A stretch of 57,780 bases of DNA from an uncultured Paracoccaceae bacterium (GCA_947499715.1 CANMPL010000011.1:1-57780), one strand, 5' to 3'; counted from the first letter of the stretch, positions 9,179 through 18,176 are shown. The notes: generated by a model from the letters alone, not told the origin. Program-made: numbers and translations.

Positions 9179-10214
9179 GCTGCGCCAAAATCGCGTCGGC
9201 GGCTTGGTTTTGGCCGGTTTCATCAAGCGTTTCGACGCTGATTTCACCCAAAACGGCGCGACTGTCGATGCGGCGGCTGCGGATATAGGCGGGATCGTAG
9301 TGATCGCGCATAAGAGCCGTTGCCAGCGCCGTCATATCCCCTTGATCCAAAAGGTTATTCCAGTGATCCACCACCGCATGGCTGCGCAAATTCCGCAGGG
9401 GTTCGAGGCGTTTTTTGAGCTCTGACGGGTCGCTGGTGACGTCCTGATAGGCCCGCGTTAGGAAATCTGCACGGGCCGTTAAGGGAGCGTTCATTACCAA
9501 CCGGGGGGCGGTCGTCATTTTGGCCCAAAGTTGTTCCGGCATGTTGATCTGGCCAATCTTGGAGCTTTCGGCCTCTACCACGGTGATTTGATCGGGATCG
9601 AGGGCCGCGATCTGGGTCGCCAGATGGCTTTCAAACCCCTTTTGCGAGGGCTGCCCGGCAGGGGTGGCACCGAGCAGGGATCCGCGATGCCCGGCCATGC
9701 CTTCAAGATCCAAGACTTGCACGCCGCGATCTTTAAGGCACTGTAAAATAGATGTTTTTGCGGTGCCGGTATTGCCGTCGAGCAGGAGCAGCCGGTGCGG
9801 CAGGGGTGCTGTGTAAAGCAGCCCGTGGACAAGGCGGCGATAGGTCATGTAACCGCCCGCGATGACCTCTGCCCGCCAGCCGATCTGACTGAGGATCGAG
9901 GCGAAGGATCCTGACCGCTGCCCGCCGCGCCAGCAATAGACCAAGGGACGCCAGCCACCGGGCATATCGGCAAGCGGCCCGGTCAGGTGATCGGCCACAT
10001 TCCGCGCCACAAGAGCGGCCCCAATTTTCCTTGCATCAAAAGGGCTTACCTGTTTGTAGATCGTCCCCACTTCGGCCCGTTGCGCATTGGTAAGGGCGGG
10101 CAAATTGATCGCGCCGGGCAGGTGATCGAGGGCAAATTCAGCCGGGCTGCGGACGTCGATCACGGTGTCAAAACCGTGGTTCACAAGATCAGTCAAAGAG
10201 GTAAATGCGGCCAT
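9165..10214 (-). CDS. mnmH: tRNA 2-selenouridine synthase
   Basis: 349 residues. The N-terminal rhodanese domain carries the active Cys94 in YCWRGGQRS, and a P-loop GNTGTAKTS sits at 147-155, the MnmH (SelU/YbbB) layout. The enzyme converts the wobble 2-thiouridine of tRNA-Lys, -Glu and -Gln to 2-selenouridine through a geranylated intermediate, using selenophosphate. It faces the selD fusion tail to tail, so supply and use of selenophosphate are physically linked. No selA, selB or selC is in the window, so selenocysteine use cannot be judged. Confidence 0.95.
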   Translation of the reverse strand: MAAFTSLTDLVNHGFDTVIDVRSPAEFALDHLPGAINLPALTNAQRAEVGTIYKQVSPFDARKIGAALVARNVADHLTGPLADMPGGWRPLVYCWRGGQRSGSFASILSQIGWRAEVIAGGYMTYRRLVHGLLYTAPLPHRLLLLDGNTGTAKTSILQCLKDRGVQVLDLEGMAGHRGSLLGATPAGQPSQKGFESHLATQIAALDPDQITVVEAESSKIGQINMPEQLWAKMTTAPRLVMNAPLTARADFLTRAYQDVTSDPSELKKRLEPLRNLRSHAVVDHWNNLLDQGDMTALATALMRDHYDPAYIRSRRIDSRAVLGEISVETLDETGQNQAADAILAQLMKL

Positions 10215-10379
10215 AACGGTGCCTTAACCTATTGGAAGGCGTGGCAACAGGGTCACATGCACACCCCGTGCACAACATGGGCACAAACCATACACATACC
10301 ATGCGCATGAAGGTCCTAATGCGCGTTAACCGTGCGGTGGGGTGTTGCGGAATACCTGCGGGCATCTAAGCTGCGGCGC

Positions 10380-11777
10380 ATGGAATATCCTGACCTTGAA
10401 TTGATCACCAGTTACGGCCAATTGAAGACGCTGCGCGATGCAGGCGGTTTGACCCCGGCCGAAGAAGCATTGCTGGATACGGCCCGCGTGGGTGGCGTGA
10501 CATCGCGCCGCGAACAGGTACCAAAGACGCCCGATCCAGAGGTCCTGATCCGCGCGCCCTTGCTACGGTTTGTGGTTCTGGGCGGTTGCCCGGAATGGCC
10601 GACGGATGTGCAGGGGGTTTCCATCCGGGGGGCGTGGATCCGGCAGGACCTGAAGCTGTCGTTTGGCGCTGGTGTCGGGCGGTTGCACTTGCGGGATTGC
10701 CAGTTCGAGGGCGCGTGTCTGGCGCGCCAGTTTCAGGGCGCGGCGGTGGTGCTGAACCGGAGCCGTTTTCCAAAAGGAATTGATCTGCACGGCAGCCAGA
10801 TCACCGGCGATATGCTGTTTCGTGGTGTTGTGGTTGAGGGTGGGCTGACGCTGATGTCTGCGCGCGCAGCGGGGCAGGTCGATTTTGACGGCGCGAGCCT
10901 GCTGAATCCGGGTGCTGATGCGCTGAATGCGCAGGGGCTTGTGGTGGGCAAGGCGTTTTTCTGGCGGGATCTGGCGGGCATCGACGGCATGGTGCGGCTG
11001 ACGGGCGCGCGGTTTAACAGCCTTGCGGATGATGCCGAAAGCTGGGCGATGACGCCGGATCTGATGTTTGACGGATTGCAGTTTGAACGGCTGTCGGGGC
11101 CAACCGATATGTCGCTGCGCCTGCCCTGGCTGGAACGGGGGGCTGTGGTTGATGACGAGTTCCGCCCGCACCCCTATGAGCATTTCGCCGATGTCATGCG
11201 AGAGACGGGTCACACGGCAGAGGCGCGGCGGGTGATGATGGAAAAGGAGCGGTTGCAGCGGTCCTTTGCCCGCAGGCGCTGGCGGGCCGAGGGCGGACAG
11301 TTTCACAAGGTGTTGGGGTCATGGATTGCCGATCACACCCAGCGCTGGCTGGTCGGATATGGCTATCAGCCGCTGCGGTCTGTGGTGGCGCTGCTGGCGT
11401 TGATCCTTGTCGGCACGTTTCTGGCCCATCAGGCCTGGGAGGCGGGGGATTTTGCCCCGAATGCCGCCCCGGTGCTGATGTCTGAAAGCTGGCAGGCGGT
11501 GTCGGTCGGGGCGGATCAGGTCGAGAACCCTGCCGCGGTCTGGTCGGGGCCGGATGCGCCGGGGCGCGACTATGAGACTTTTGAGGCGTTCTATTATGGT
11601 GTCGATCTGGTGATCCCGCTGGTGCAATTGGGGCAGGAAAAGGCCTGGGCCCCGTCCACGACCCGCGGGCCATGGGGCTGGTGGCTGTGGTGGATCCGCT
11701 GGTGGCTGATCGCCATGGGCTGGATTGTCACGGCAATCGGGGCGGCGGCGGTGACCGGGATCATCCGTAAGGAATAA
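10380..11777 (+). CDS. Unknown pentapeptide-like protein with C-terminal membrane segments
   Basis: 465 residues from ATG 10380; an in-frame GTG at 10332 is also possible. I do not recognise a named family. Residues of about 90-240 show loose five-residue periodicity of pentapeptide type (for example FEGACLARQFQGAAV and FDGASL). A charged region around 280-320 is followed by two predicted membrane segments (about 345-365 and 440-460). The last is preceded by an exceptionally Trp-rich stretch, WGWWLWWIRWWL. The layout suggests a cytoplasmic beta-helix anchored to the inner membrane. It is followed three bases later by a DUF1801 gene, so the two are probably co-transcribed. Confidence 0.75.
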   Translation: MEYPDLELITSYGQLKTLRDAGGLTPAEEALLDTARVGGVTSRREQVPKTPDPEVLIRAPLLRFVVLGGCPEWPTDVQGVSIRGAWIRQDLKLSFGAGVGRLHLRDCQFEGACLARQFQGAAVVLNRSRFPKGIDLHGSQITGDMLFRGVVVEGGLTLMSARAAGQVDFDGASLLNPGADALNAQGLVVGKAFFWRDLAGIDGMVRLTGARFNSLADDAESWAMTPDLMFDGLQFERLSGPTDMSLRLPWLERGAVVDDEFRPHPYEHFADVMRETGHTAEARRVMMEKERLQRSFARRRWRAEGGQFHKVLGSWIADHTQRWLVGYGYQPLRSVVALLALILVGTFLAHQAWEAGDFAPNAAPVLMSESWQAVSVGADQVENPAAVWSGPDAPGRDYETFEAFYYGVDLVIPLVQLGQEKAWAPSTTRGPWGWWLWWIRWWLIAMGWIVTAIGAAAVTGIIRKE

Positions 11778-11780
11778 GCG

Positions 11781-12134
11781 ATGATACCAGAGGTGAAAGC
11801 GGCCTTTGACAAGCTACCCGAAGGGCCGCGTGCCGATCTATTGGCGGTGCGGAAGATGATCCTGAGCGCTGGCGTGGAGGTGGAAGAGGCGCTGCGCTGG
11901 GGGCAGCCTGCCTATCTGGCGAAAAAGGGCACGACGATCCGGTTGGGGTTGACCAAGGCGGGTCTGCCGTCGGTCTTTACCCATTGCCAGTCATCGGTGA
12001 TGGGTGATGTGCAGGCGGTCGTGGGAGGGGGGCTCAATTGGGATGGCAATCGCGGGCTGTCATGGTCGCAGGGTGATTTGCCGGACGAGGTGTTGCGCCT
12101 GATTATTCAGCGGGCGCTGTCCTATCACGCGTGA
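11781..12134 (+). CDS. DUF1801 domain protein
   Basis: 117 residues matching the DUF1801/YdhG-like small domain: N-terminal helix VKAAFDKLPEGPRADLLAVRK, then EEALRWGQPAYL (about 35-46) and a C-terminal helix DEVLRLIIQRAL. Family members have a frataxin-like (CyaY-type) fold and no settled biochemical role. AAGGAA before the ATG is a good ribosome-binding site. It lies three bases after the membrane protein gene, and its 3' end overlaps the convergent phosphoesterase gene by ten bases. Confidence 0.85.
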   Translation: MIPEVKAAFDKLPEGPRADLLAVRKMILSAGVEVEEALRWGQPAYLAKKGTTIRLGLTKAGLPSVFTHCQSSVMGDVQAVVGGGLNWDGNRGLSWSQGDLPDEVLRLIIQRALSYHA

Positions 12135-12916
12135 TGGGGCCAGAGGACTTCGCGACCGTTGTCTGTGAGGAGCCAGCATTCGCGGCCCTCAAAGACCGCT
12201 GGGATCAGCGGGCGCCCATAGCCCGCGCCGCCGTCGAGGTTGACGCGGTTGCCGTGGTGTTGCGGACGGTCGAGGGCGGTGTGGCCGTGGACCACGAGCT
12301 TGCCATGGTCGCGGGTGTCGTCAAGCCAGCCATCGCGGATCCAGAGCAAGTCTTCCTCTTTCTGCTGCATCATCGGGAGGCCGGGGCGCAGACCCGCATG
12401 GACGAAGAGGAGGTCATCGGTTTCATGCGCGACGGGCAGGTCGGCGAGGAAGTTGAGGTGGTATTGCGGCACGGATTTTGCGGCGCGGCGCTGGACTTCG
12501 GCTGCGGTCATGGTGTTGGTGCCGACGGCGTAGGAGGAGAGCGTTTCAAGCCCGCCGCCTGAGGGATGCAGGAAGTGAGCATCGCCAGTGATACCGTAAG
12601 AGGCGAGGGTGGTGATACCGCCCAAGCGGCGGTTGATCCAAGAGATGCCGGATTTGACATGGCTGTCGTTTTCGATGCCGGCAGTCACGTAGTCATGGAA
12701 CATCTTGTCGTGGTTGCCTTTGAGGCAGATCCAGTTGCGCCCGGCGTTGACGCCGGAGATCAGCTTATCAAGCACGCCACAGCTGTCAGGGCCACGGTCG
12801 GTATAGTCGCCCAGAAAGACGATTTGCGCATCCGGTCCACCGTCTGCCGCGATCAGGGCAAGGGCTTGATCGAGCATGTCTTTCTGGCCGTGGATGTCGC
12901 CGATGGCGTAGATCAT
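12125..12916 (-). CDS. Metallophosphoesterase, bacterial Ser/Thr phosphatase type
   Basis: 263 residues from MIYAIGDIHG; 16 upstream codons are open but unlikely. All metal-binding motifs are present in order: GDIHG (about 6-10), GDYTDRGPDS (about 34-43), KGNHD (about 65-69) and VVHGHT (about 206-211). This is the PP1/ApaH-like dinuclear metallophosphatase set. It may hydrolyse phosphoproteins or dinucleoside polyphosphates. No kinase lies beside it. The gene converges on the DUF1801 gene with overlapping ends. Confidence 0.88.
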   Translation of the reverse strand: MIYAIGDIHGQKDMLDQALALIAADGGPDAQIVFLGDYTDRGPDSCGVLDKLISGVNAGRNWICLKGNHDKMFHDYVTAGIENDSHVKSGISWINRRLGGITTLASYGITGDAHFLHPSGGGLETLSSYAVGTNTMTAAEVQRRAAKSVPQYHLNFLADLPVAHETDDLLFVHAGLRPGLPMMQQKEEDLLWIRDGWLDDTRDHGKLVVHGHTALDRPQHHGNRVNLDGGAGYGRPLIPAVFEGRECWLLTDNGREVLWPHHA

Positions 12917-13028
12917 GGTGTGGGTCCGTCGGGTGCCGCTGTTGTCCGCGCGGGGCGCGGCCAAGGCGCCCCACCCGCCGTCCCGTATCGCCCCTGATCC
13001 ACCGAAAGTGAAGGGGGATGATTGAGGA

Positions 13029-13061
13029 GCCTCCGGCGGGGATATTTTTGGCCAGAAGAAG
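13029..13061 (+). repeat. Intergenic repeat, GCCTCCGGCGGG...ATATTT type, copy 1
   Basis: Begins GCCTCCGGCGGGGATATTTT and ends in GGCCAGAAGAAG. It lies between the phosphoesterase start and the serA stop. The same core recurs at 24673, 36253 (inverted) and 38826, with a second 5' variant at 28556 and 50144. Confidence 0.8.
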
Positions 13062-13099
13062 CCGGGGGACGGCGCGGGTGGGCGCCGTCCCGATGTGGG

Positions 13100-14689
13100 T
13101 CAGACGTCGAAGGTGAGTGGTTTGACCTGTTGGAAGAGGCCGGTGTCTTCGAGCGCCTTGATGGCGGGGGCCGGGACGGGTTCGTCGACATAGAGAAGCG
13201 CGATGGCTTCGCCTTTGGCTTCGGCACGGCCCAAGGTGAAGTTGGCGATATTCACGCCGTTTTCGCCCATGGTTTGGCCCAATGCGCCGATGATGCCGGG
13301 GACGTCTTCGTTGGTGGTGTAGAGCATATGCGCGCCGACCTCGGCGTCGATGTTGATGCCTTTGATCTGGATGAAGCGCGGTTTGCCGTCGGAGAAGACC
13401 GTGCCGGCGACGGAGCGTTCGCGTTTTTCAGTGACCACGGTGACTTTGACGTAGCCTTCAAATGCGCCGGACTGGTCTTGCTTTGTGGTCGAGACCTTGA
13501 TGCCGTTTTCCTTGGCGATCACCGGGGCGGAGACCATGTTCACGTCGGGGTTCCGGCGGCGCATGATGCCTGCGATGGTGGCGGCTGTGAGGGCTTTGAG
13601 GTTCATCTCTGACGCTTCGCCGTCGAAGAGGATGTTGATCGCCTTGATCGGTTCATCCGTCATCTGCCCGGTGAAGTTGCCCAGGTGACCGGTGAGCTTG
13701 ATCCAGGGGCCCATGACCTTGGCCTCTTCCGCCGTGACGGATGGCATGTTGAGCGCGTTGGTCACGGCACCGGTCAGCAGGTAGTCGGACATTTGTTCGG
13801 CGACTTGCAGGGCAACGTTTTCCTGCGCTTCGGTGGTGGCGGCCCCGAGGTGGGGGGTGACGACGACGTTGGGCAGGTTGAAAAGTGGGGAGTCGGTGGC
13901 GGGTTCGACGGCGAAGACGTCAAAGGCGGCACCAGCGACATGGCCGGATTTAAGGGCCTCTGCCAGCGCCTCTTCATCCACCAGACCACCACGGGCGCAG
14001 TTGACGATGCGCACGCCTTTTTTCAGCTTTGCGATGTTGTCTTGGCTGAGGATGTTTTTGGTTTGGTCCGTCAGCGGCACGTGCATGGTGATGAAATCGG
14101 CACGGCCGAGAAGTTCGTCCAGTTCGACCTTTTCGACGCCGATTTGCAGCGCGCGTTCCTCTGACAGGAAGGGGTCGTAGGCCACGACCTTCATCTTGAG
14201 GCCCTGGGCGCGGTCGATGACGATAGAGCCGATGTTGCCTGCACCGATGACGCCGAGGGTTTTGGAGGTCAGTTCCACGCCCATAAAGCGGGACTTTTCC
14301 CATTTGCCCGCGTGAGTGGAGGCGTTCGCCTCTGGGATCTGGCGGGCGACGGCCATCATCATGGAAATCGCGTGTTCTGCCGTGGTGATGGAGTTGCCGA
14401 AGGGGGTGTTCATCACGATGATCCCCTTCTTGGAGGCGGCCGGGATATCGACGTTGTCCACGCCGATGCCCGCGCGGGCGATGACCTTGAGATTGGTCGC
14501 GGCGTTGATGATCTTCTCGGTCGCTTTGGTGGCGGAACGGATGGCGAGGCCATCATAGTCGCCGATCACGGACAAAAGCTTGTCCTTGTCTTTGCCCAGG
14601 TCGGGTTCAAAGGTCACGTCGATGCCGCGGTCCTTGAAGATTTGCACGGCAGCGGGGGAGAGTTTGTCGGAGATGAGTACTTTGGGCAT
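13100..14689 (-). CDS. serA: D-3-phosphoglycerate dehydrogenase
   Basis: 529 residues, the long SerA form. NAD motif GAGNIGS at 149-155; catalytic Arg233 (NCARGG), Glu262 (VEPATDSP) and His280 (TPHLGAATTEAQ). The intervening ASB-like domain is followed by a C-terminal ACT domain (about 455-529) that normally senses serine. It oxidises 3-phosphoglycerate to 3-phosphohydroxypyruvate, the first step of serine synthesis. It lies 75 bases after serC on the same strand, and the spacer holds two perfect palindromes. Co-transcription with serC from the leader-controlled promoter near 16020 is likely. Confidence 0.97.
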   Translation of the reverse strand: MPKVLISDKLSPAAVQIFKDRGIDVTFEPDLGKDKDKLLSVIGDYDGLAIRSATKATEKIINAATNLKVIARAGIGVDNVDIPAASKKGIIVMNTPFGNSITTAEHAISMMMAVARQIPEANASTHAGKWEKSRFMGVELTSKTLGVIGAGNIGSIVIDRAQGLKMKVVAYDPFLSEERALQIGVEKVELDELLGRADFITMHVPLTDQTKNILSQDNIAKLKKGVRIVNCARGGLVDEEALAEALKSGHVAGAAFDVFAVEPATDSPLFNLPNVVVTPHLGAATTEAQENVALQVAEQMSDYLLTGAVTNALNMPSVTAEEAKVMGPWIKLTGHLGNFTGQMTDEPIKAINILFDGEASEMNLKALTAATIAGIMRRRNPDVNMVSAPVIAKENGIKVSTTKQDQSGAFEGYVKVTVVTEKRERSVAGTVFSDGKPRFIQIKGINIDAEVGAHMLYTTNEDVPGIIGALGQTMGENGVNIANFTLGRAEAKGEAIALLYVDEPVPAPAIKALEDTGLFQQVKPLTFDV

Positions 14690-14713
14690 TTTGGTATCCT
14701 AGGGTCGCGGGGG

Positions 14714-14736
14714 AAAAATATTCGTCGAATATTTTT
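14714..14736. repeat. Perfect palindrome with TTCGTCGAA core (a)
   Basis: Arms AAAAATATTCG and CGAATATTTTT (11 bases each) flank a single T. It lies between serC and serA, and in the transcript would form a stable hairpin. It shares its nine-base core with the palindromes at 14743 and 24651, while the outer arm sequences differ and compensate. Confidence 0.85.
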
Positions 14737-14742
14737 GGGCCC

Positions 14743-14763
14743 CGAATTTTCGTCGAAAATTCG
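14743..14763. repeat. Perfect palindrome with TTCGTCGAA core (b)
   Basis: Arms CGAATTTTCG and CGAAAATTCG (10 bases each) around one T, ending one base before the serC stop codon. It is the second of two palindromes in the serC-serA spacer. It could moderate read-through from serC into serA or protect the serC 3' end. Confidence 0.85.
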
Positions 14764-14764
14764 A

Positions 14765-15934
14765 TTATTGTGCGGAGAGCTGTGTTTCGAACGCCCAAGC
14801 GAGCCATGGCAGCATCGCTTCGATGTCGGAGGTTTCAACCGTCGCACCGCACCAGATCCGCAGACCTGCTGGCGCATCGCGGTAGGCACCCACGTCAAGT
14901 GCGACGCCCTCTGCCTCCAGACGCTTTGCGATGGCTTTCGCAAATGCGGCTCCATCTGTGATGCGGTCGTCCGTAAACTTCAGGCAAACGGATGTGTTCG
15001 ACCGTGTGGCGGGGTCAACGGCGAGGTTGTCGATCCAATCGTGAGCGGCGCAGAAGTTCCAGATCGCCTGTGCATTGGCATTGGCACGCATCCGCAGGGC
15101 ATCAAGCCCGCCGATGGCGCGGCCCCATTTCAGTGCGACGAGGTAGTCTTCGACCGCGAGCATGGAGGGGGTGTTGATGGTTTCGCCACGGAAGATGCCT
15201 TCGATCAGTTTGCCGCCTTTGGTCAGGCGGAAGATCTTGGGCAGGGGCCAGGCGGGCGTGTAGGATTCAAGGCGTGCGACGGCGCGGGGTGACAGCACCA
15301 GCATCCCGTGGGCCGCTTCGCCGCCCATGACCTTTTGCCAAGAGAAGGTTGTCACGTCGAGCTTGTCCCATGGCAGGTCCTGCGCAAAGGCGGCTGAGGT
15401 TGCATCGCAGAGTGTGAGGCCAGCGCGGTCGGCGGGGATCACATCGCCCGAGGGGACGCGCACGCCAGAGGTCGTGCCATTCCAGGTAAAGCAGACGTCA
15501 TTGTCGTAGTTCAGCGCGGCCATGTCGACGATTTCACCATATTCGGCGGTGTGGGTCGTCGCCTCGATCTTGAGCTGTTTGACCACATCCGTGACCCAGC
15601 CCGCGCCAAAGCTTTCCCATGCGACCATTTGCGCGGGGCGCTCGCCCAGCAGCGACCACATGGCCATTTCAAATGCACCGGTGTCAGAGGCGGGCACGAT
15701 GCCGATGCGGTAATCCGCAGGGATGCCAAGGATCTCGCGCGTTAGGTCGATCGCTTCTGCGAGCTTGGCTTTGCCAACGGCGGCGCGGTGCGAACGGCCC
15801 AATGGGGCGTCAGAAAGCGCGTCGCGTGTCCATGTGGGGGGTTTGGCACAGGGGCCTGAGGAAAAACGCGGATTTGCCGGCCGCACGGTTGGTTTGCGCG
15901 CGTCGCCGCGCGAGGCAGGTTTATTGATAGCCAT
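14765..15934 (-). CDS. serC: Phosphoserine aminotransferase
   Basis: 389 residues from [15 protein letters not shown]; the much longer open frame upstream overlaps serB and the leader RNA and is not coding. PLP-lysine is Lys201 in [14 protein letters not shown], with the NTRF-type substrate region NPRFSSGP near residue 21. It converts 3-phosphohydroxypyruvate and glutamate to phosphoserine and 2-oxoglutarate. It belongs to the variant alphaproteobacterial SerC group (about 380-390 residues). It is preceded by a conserved leader RNA (15939-16015) whose last stem abuts the ribosome-binding site, and followed by serA. Confidence 0.96.
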   Translation of the reverse strand: MAINKPASRGDARKPTVRPANPRFSSGPCAKPPTWTRDALSDAPLGRSHRAAVGKAKLAEAIDLTREILGIPADYRIGIVPASDTGAFEMAMWSLLGERPAQMVAWESFGAGWVTDVVKQLKIEATTHTAEYGEIVDMAALNYDNDVCFTWNGTTSGVRVPSGDVIPADRAGLTLCDATSAAFAQDLPWDKLDVTTFSWQKVMGGEAAHGMLVLSPRAVARLESYTPAWPLPKIFRLTKGGKLIEGIFRGETINTPSMLAVEDYLVALKWGRAIGGLDALRMRANANAQAIWNFCAAHDWIDNLAVDPATRSNTSVCLKFTDDRITDGAAFAKAIAKRLEAEGVALDVGAYRDAPAGLRIWCGATVETSDIEAMLPWLAWAFETQLSAQ

Positions 15935-15938
15935 CACT

Positions 15939-16015
15939 GGTATCCTCACAGATATGCGCCCTTCGTTGGGGAAGGGTGTCCCATCTGCGGGGTTACGGGG
16001 GTGCCGGGGCTTTCG
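15939..16015 (-). promoter_or_regulatory. serC leader RNA (cis-regulatory)
   Basis: Read on the minus strand, an outer stem pairs CAGAT (15983-15987) with ATCTG (15949-15953). It encloses a perfect inner hairpin, CCCTTC (15971-15976 side) with GAAGGG (15959-15964 side). A GAGG ribosome-binding site follows directly, nine bases before the serC ATG. A conserved single-stranded-looking stretch, GAAAGCCCCGGCACC, lies upstream. Position, order of stems and target gene match the known alphaproteobacterial serC leader, in which the last stem can mask the ribosome-binding site. The pairings are seen in the sequence; family membership is from recall. Confidence 0.8.
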
Positions 16016-16088
16016 CAACAGTGGAAATGACGCTAAGCCGCCGCTTATTACGATTTTTGCGACATGAATGACGCCGATAGGAAACCTG

Positions 16089-16967
16089 ATGTATGTAGCA
16101 ACCCTGATTTCTGGTCCCGGCGCCTTGGACGGTGCCTTGGTTGACAGTTTGCGCAACGCTTGGGGTGGCGGCGATGTGGTTTGGCTGTCGGTGGATGAGG
16201 CGGCAGAGTTTAATATGCCACAGGTGCCGGGGAACCGTTGGGATGTGTGGGGTGATCTCCAGGGGCAGGGCGTGGATCTGGTGGTGCAGCCGGTCGCGGG
16301 GCGGCGCAAAAAGATGCTGTTGGCCGATATGGACAGCACGATGATCCAGCAGGAGTGCATTGATGAATTGGCCGCAGAGGCCGGGGTTGGCGACCGGGTT
16401 GCGGATATCACCGCGCGAGCGATGAACGGTGAACTGAACTTTGAAGCCGCGATTGATGAGCGGGTTGGGCTGCTGGCTGGCTTGGACGCGGGTGTTATTC
16501 AGCAGGTGCTTGAGACGCGGATTGATCTGATGCCGGGCGGTCCTGTGCTGCTGGCGACGATGAAGGCCAATGGGGCCTATGCCGCGCTGGTGTCGGGCGG
16601 GTTTACCGCCTTTACGGCGGCGGTCGCAGGGCAGTTGGGTTTTGACGAAAACCGCGCCAATACGCTGCTGATAGAGGCGGGAAAGCTGACCGGTCAGGTG
16701 CAGCGGCCCATTCTGGGGCGGCAGGCGAAGGTTGAGGCGCTGGAAGACATTACTGCAAGGCTGGGCATTGCTGAGGCTGATGTGATGGCCGTGGGTGACG
16801 GTGCCAACGACCTTGGGATGCTGGGACGCGCCGGCACCGGGGTTGCCTTGCATGCAAAGCCAAGTGTGCAGGCCGAATGCGACGTGCGCGTGAACCACGG
16901 GGATCTGACGGCGCTGCTGTTTGTGCAAGGCTATGGCCGCGCAGATTTTGTCACGCCGGGCGGCTAG
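16089..16967 (+). CDS. serB: Phosphoserine phosphatase
   Basis: 292 residues from MYVATLISG; an ATG seven codons earlier is also open. The HAD catalytic motif DMDSTM sits at 80-85 (nucleophile Asp80, acid Asp82). [10 protein letters not shown] and [10 protein letters not shown] follow as motifs II and III. An N-terminal ACT-like region of about 70 residues precedes them. It removes phosphate from phosphoserine, completing serine synthesis. It diverges from serC across a 154-base region that holds the serC leader and presumably both promoters. The stop shares CTAG with the stop of the convergent TauE-like gene. Confidence 0.96.
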   Translation: MYVATLISGPGALDGALVDSLRNAWGGGDVVWLSVDEAAEFNMPQVPGNRWDVWGDLQGQGVDLVVQPVAGRRKKMLLADMDSTMIQQECIDELAAEAGVGDRVADITARAMNGELNFEAAIDERVGLLAGLDAGVIQQVLETRIDLMPGGPVLLATMKANGAYAALVSGGFTAFTAAVAGQLGFDENRANTLLIEAGKLTGQVQRPILGRQAKVEALEDITARLGIAEADVMAVGDGANDLGMLGRAGTGVALHAKPSVQAECDVRVNHGDLTALLFVQGYGRADFVTPGG

Positions 16968-17722
16968 AGGCCAAAGGCGGCATCTGCCAGAAGTTTGAAT
17001 GCCAGAAGGGTCAACACCCCAAGGATGACGCGGTCAAAGATCGCAGGGCTTAGCATCCGGGACAAGCGCCCACCGATGGGCATGCCGATCAAAAGCGGCA
17101 ACAGGATTGCGACGCCCAAGACCACCGTTTGCGGGGTCATCAGGCCCAATCCGATCAAAAGCGGGATTTGCACACAGCACATGCCCACGAAGAACAGTGA
17201 AATCGTGAATATAAAGGCCTCGCGCGCGAGTTGCAGTGCATTGAGGAAGCTGGCGGAAATCGGGGCCGAGATCCCGGCGGCGCCTTGCAGGAAGCCAGCC
17301 ATGACGCCGATGGGGGCGGCTATGGGCTGTGCGCGGGCGATGGAGAGGACGAAATCGGGGCGGAGCAGGCGCAGAAGGACGTAGATCAACACGGCTGCTG
17401 CCACGAGGATCTTCAGGCTGATCGCAGAGACGCTGACCAGCACGAGGCTGCCAATGCTGACGCCCACAGCACCCGCGACGGCGAAGATCAACGAAAACGG
17501 CCCCGAAAGGCGCGCGGCGCGGTAGGTCCAAAGTTGCCAGGCGTTGGTGAACAAATTTGGGATCACCATCAGCACCACAGCCAGGCGCACGTCGATAAAG
17601 CTGACCATCACGGGCACGGCAATCACGGGTGCGCCCATACCAATCGCACCCTTCAGCACGCCGCCGAAGAACAGTGCAAGGCAGATGGCTGCAAGGGCGG
17701 TTGGATCGCTCAGCTGGTCCAT
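16964..17722 (-). CDS. Sulfite exporter TauE/SafE family membrane protein
   Basis: 252 residues from ATG 17722; a GTG immediately before it is in frame. It has seven to eight hydrophobic segments with the TauE/SafE pattern: FFGGVLKGAIGMGAPVIAVP near residues 19-38 and a repeated half near 140-160 (GVMAGFLQGAAGISAPI). The family exports sulfite, sulfoacetate or other small organic anions across the inner membrane. A rhodanese-like gene lies 11 bases upstream on the same strand, which fits a sulfur-related pair. The substrate is inferred only from that neighbour. Confidence 0.9.
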   Translation of the reverse strand: MDQLSDPTALAAICLALFFGGVLKGAIGMGAPVIAVPVMVSFIDVRLAVVLMVIPNLFTNAWQLWTYRAARLSGPFSLIFAVAGAVGVSIGSLVLVSVSAISLKILVAAAVLIYVLLRLLRPDFVLSIARAQPIAAPIGVMAGFLQGAAGISAPISASFLNALQLAREAFIFTISLFFVGMCCVQIPLLIGLGLMTPQTVVLGVAILLPLLIGMPIGGRLSRMLSPAIFDRVILGVLTLLAFKLLADAAFGL

Positions 17723-17733
17723 CACGCGCCGCG

Positions 17734-18108
17734 TTAGCTTTCGGTGGGGCCGCCTGCCTCTTTCCAGTCGCCGATGCCGCCGACATTTGTGACGTTGGTA
17801 TAGCCCATATCTTTCAGGGTCTTACCGGCAAGCGCGGCCTGACCCCCTGCGCCGCAGATCAGGAAGATCTCTGCGTCTTTTTGCAAGAACGGCTTATGAA
17901 ACGGGAGGGCCGGGTCAGCGGCGAATTCTATGAACCCACGCGGCACGCGTTCGCCACCTTTGATCGTGCCAGAGGCGGCGATGTCACTGCTGTCGCGGAC
18001 GTCAATCCAAACGCCGCCTCCTTGAGCGTGGCGTGCAACGGCGTCAGCCGAAGAGATGCGGGTGACAACGGCGTTGGCTTCTTCAAGATAGTCTTTGGCG
18101 GTTTTCAT
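17734..18108 (-). CDS. Rhodanese-like domain protein
   Basis: 124 residues forming a single rhodanese domain: WIDVRDSSDIAASGTIKGG at about 34-52 and active-site Cys85 in LICGAGGQAALAG. It probably transfers sulfane sulfur or binds oxidised sulfur species. It is the first gene of a two-gene unit with the TauE/SafE exporter. AGGAACG lies before the ATG. A perfect eight-base hairpin lies upstream at 18131-18155, between it and the RTX gene. Confidence 0.9.
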   Translation of the reverse strand: MKTAKDYLEEANAVVTRISSADAVARHAQGGGVWIDVRDSSDIAASGTIKGGERVPRGFIEFAADPALPFHKPFLQKDAEIFLICGAGGQAALAGKTLKDMGYTNVTNVGGIGDWKEAGGPTES

Positions 18109-18130
18109 GGTGCGTTCCTGTCAGTTGAAT

Positions 18131-18155
18131 GGGTCATGCCAATTGGACATGACCC
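18131..18155. repeat. Perfect hairpin between RTX gene and rhodanese gene
   Basis: GGGTCATG (18131-18138) pairs with CATGACCC (18148-18155) around a nine-base spacer that itself contains CCAATTGG. There is no long T-run after it on the minus strand, so it may be an operator or a weak terminator for the upstream RTX gene. Confidence 0.6.
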
Positions 18156-18176
18156 GGCATCAGAAATCCAGCCCCG

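Noticed and set aside
14312-15292. 326-codon plus-strand frame over serA and serC
   Set aside because: Shadow of serA and serC, and it runs through their spacer palindromes; no coding signature.
15935-16411. N-terminal extension of serC (159 codons)
   Set aside because: Overlaps the leader RNA and serB; alphaproteobacterial SerC is about 380-390 residues, which the ATG at 15934 gives.
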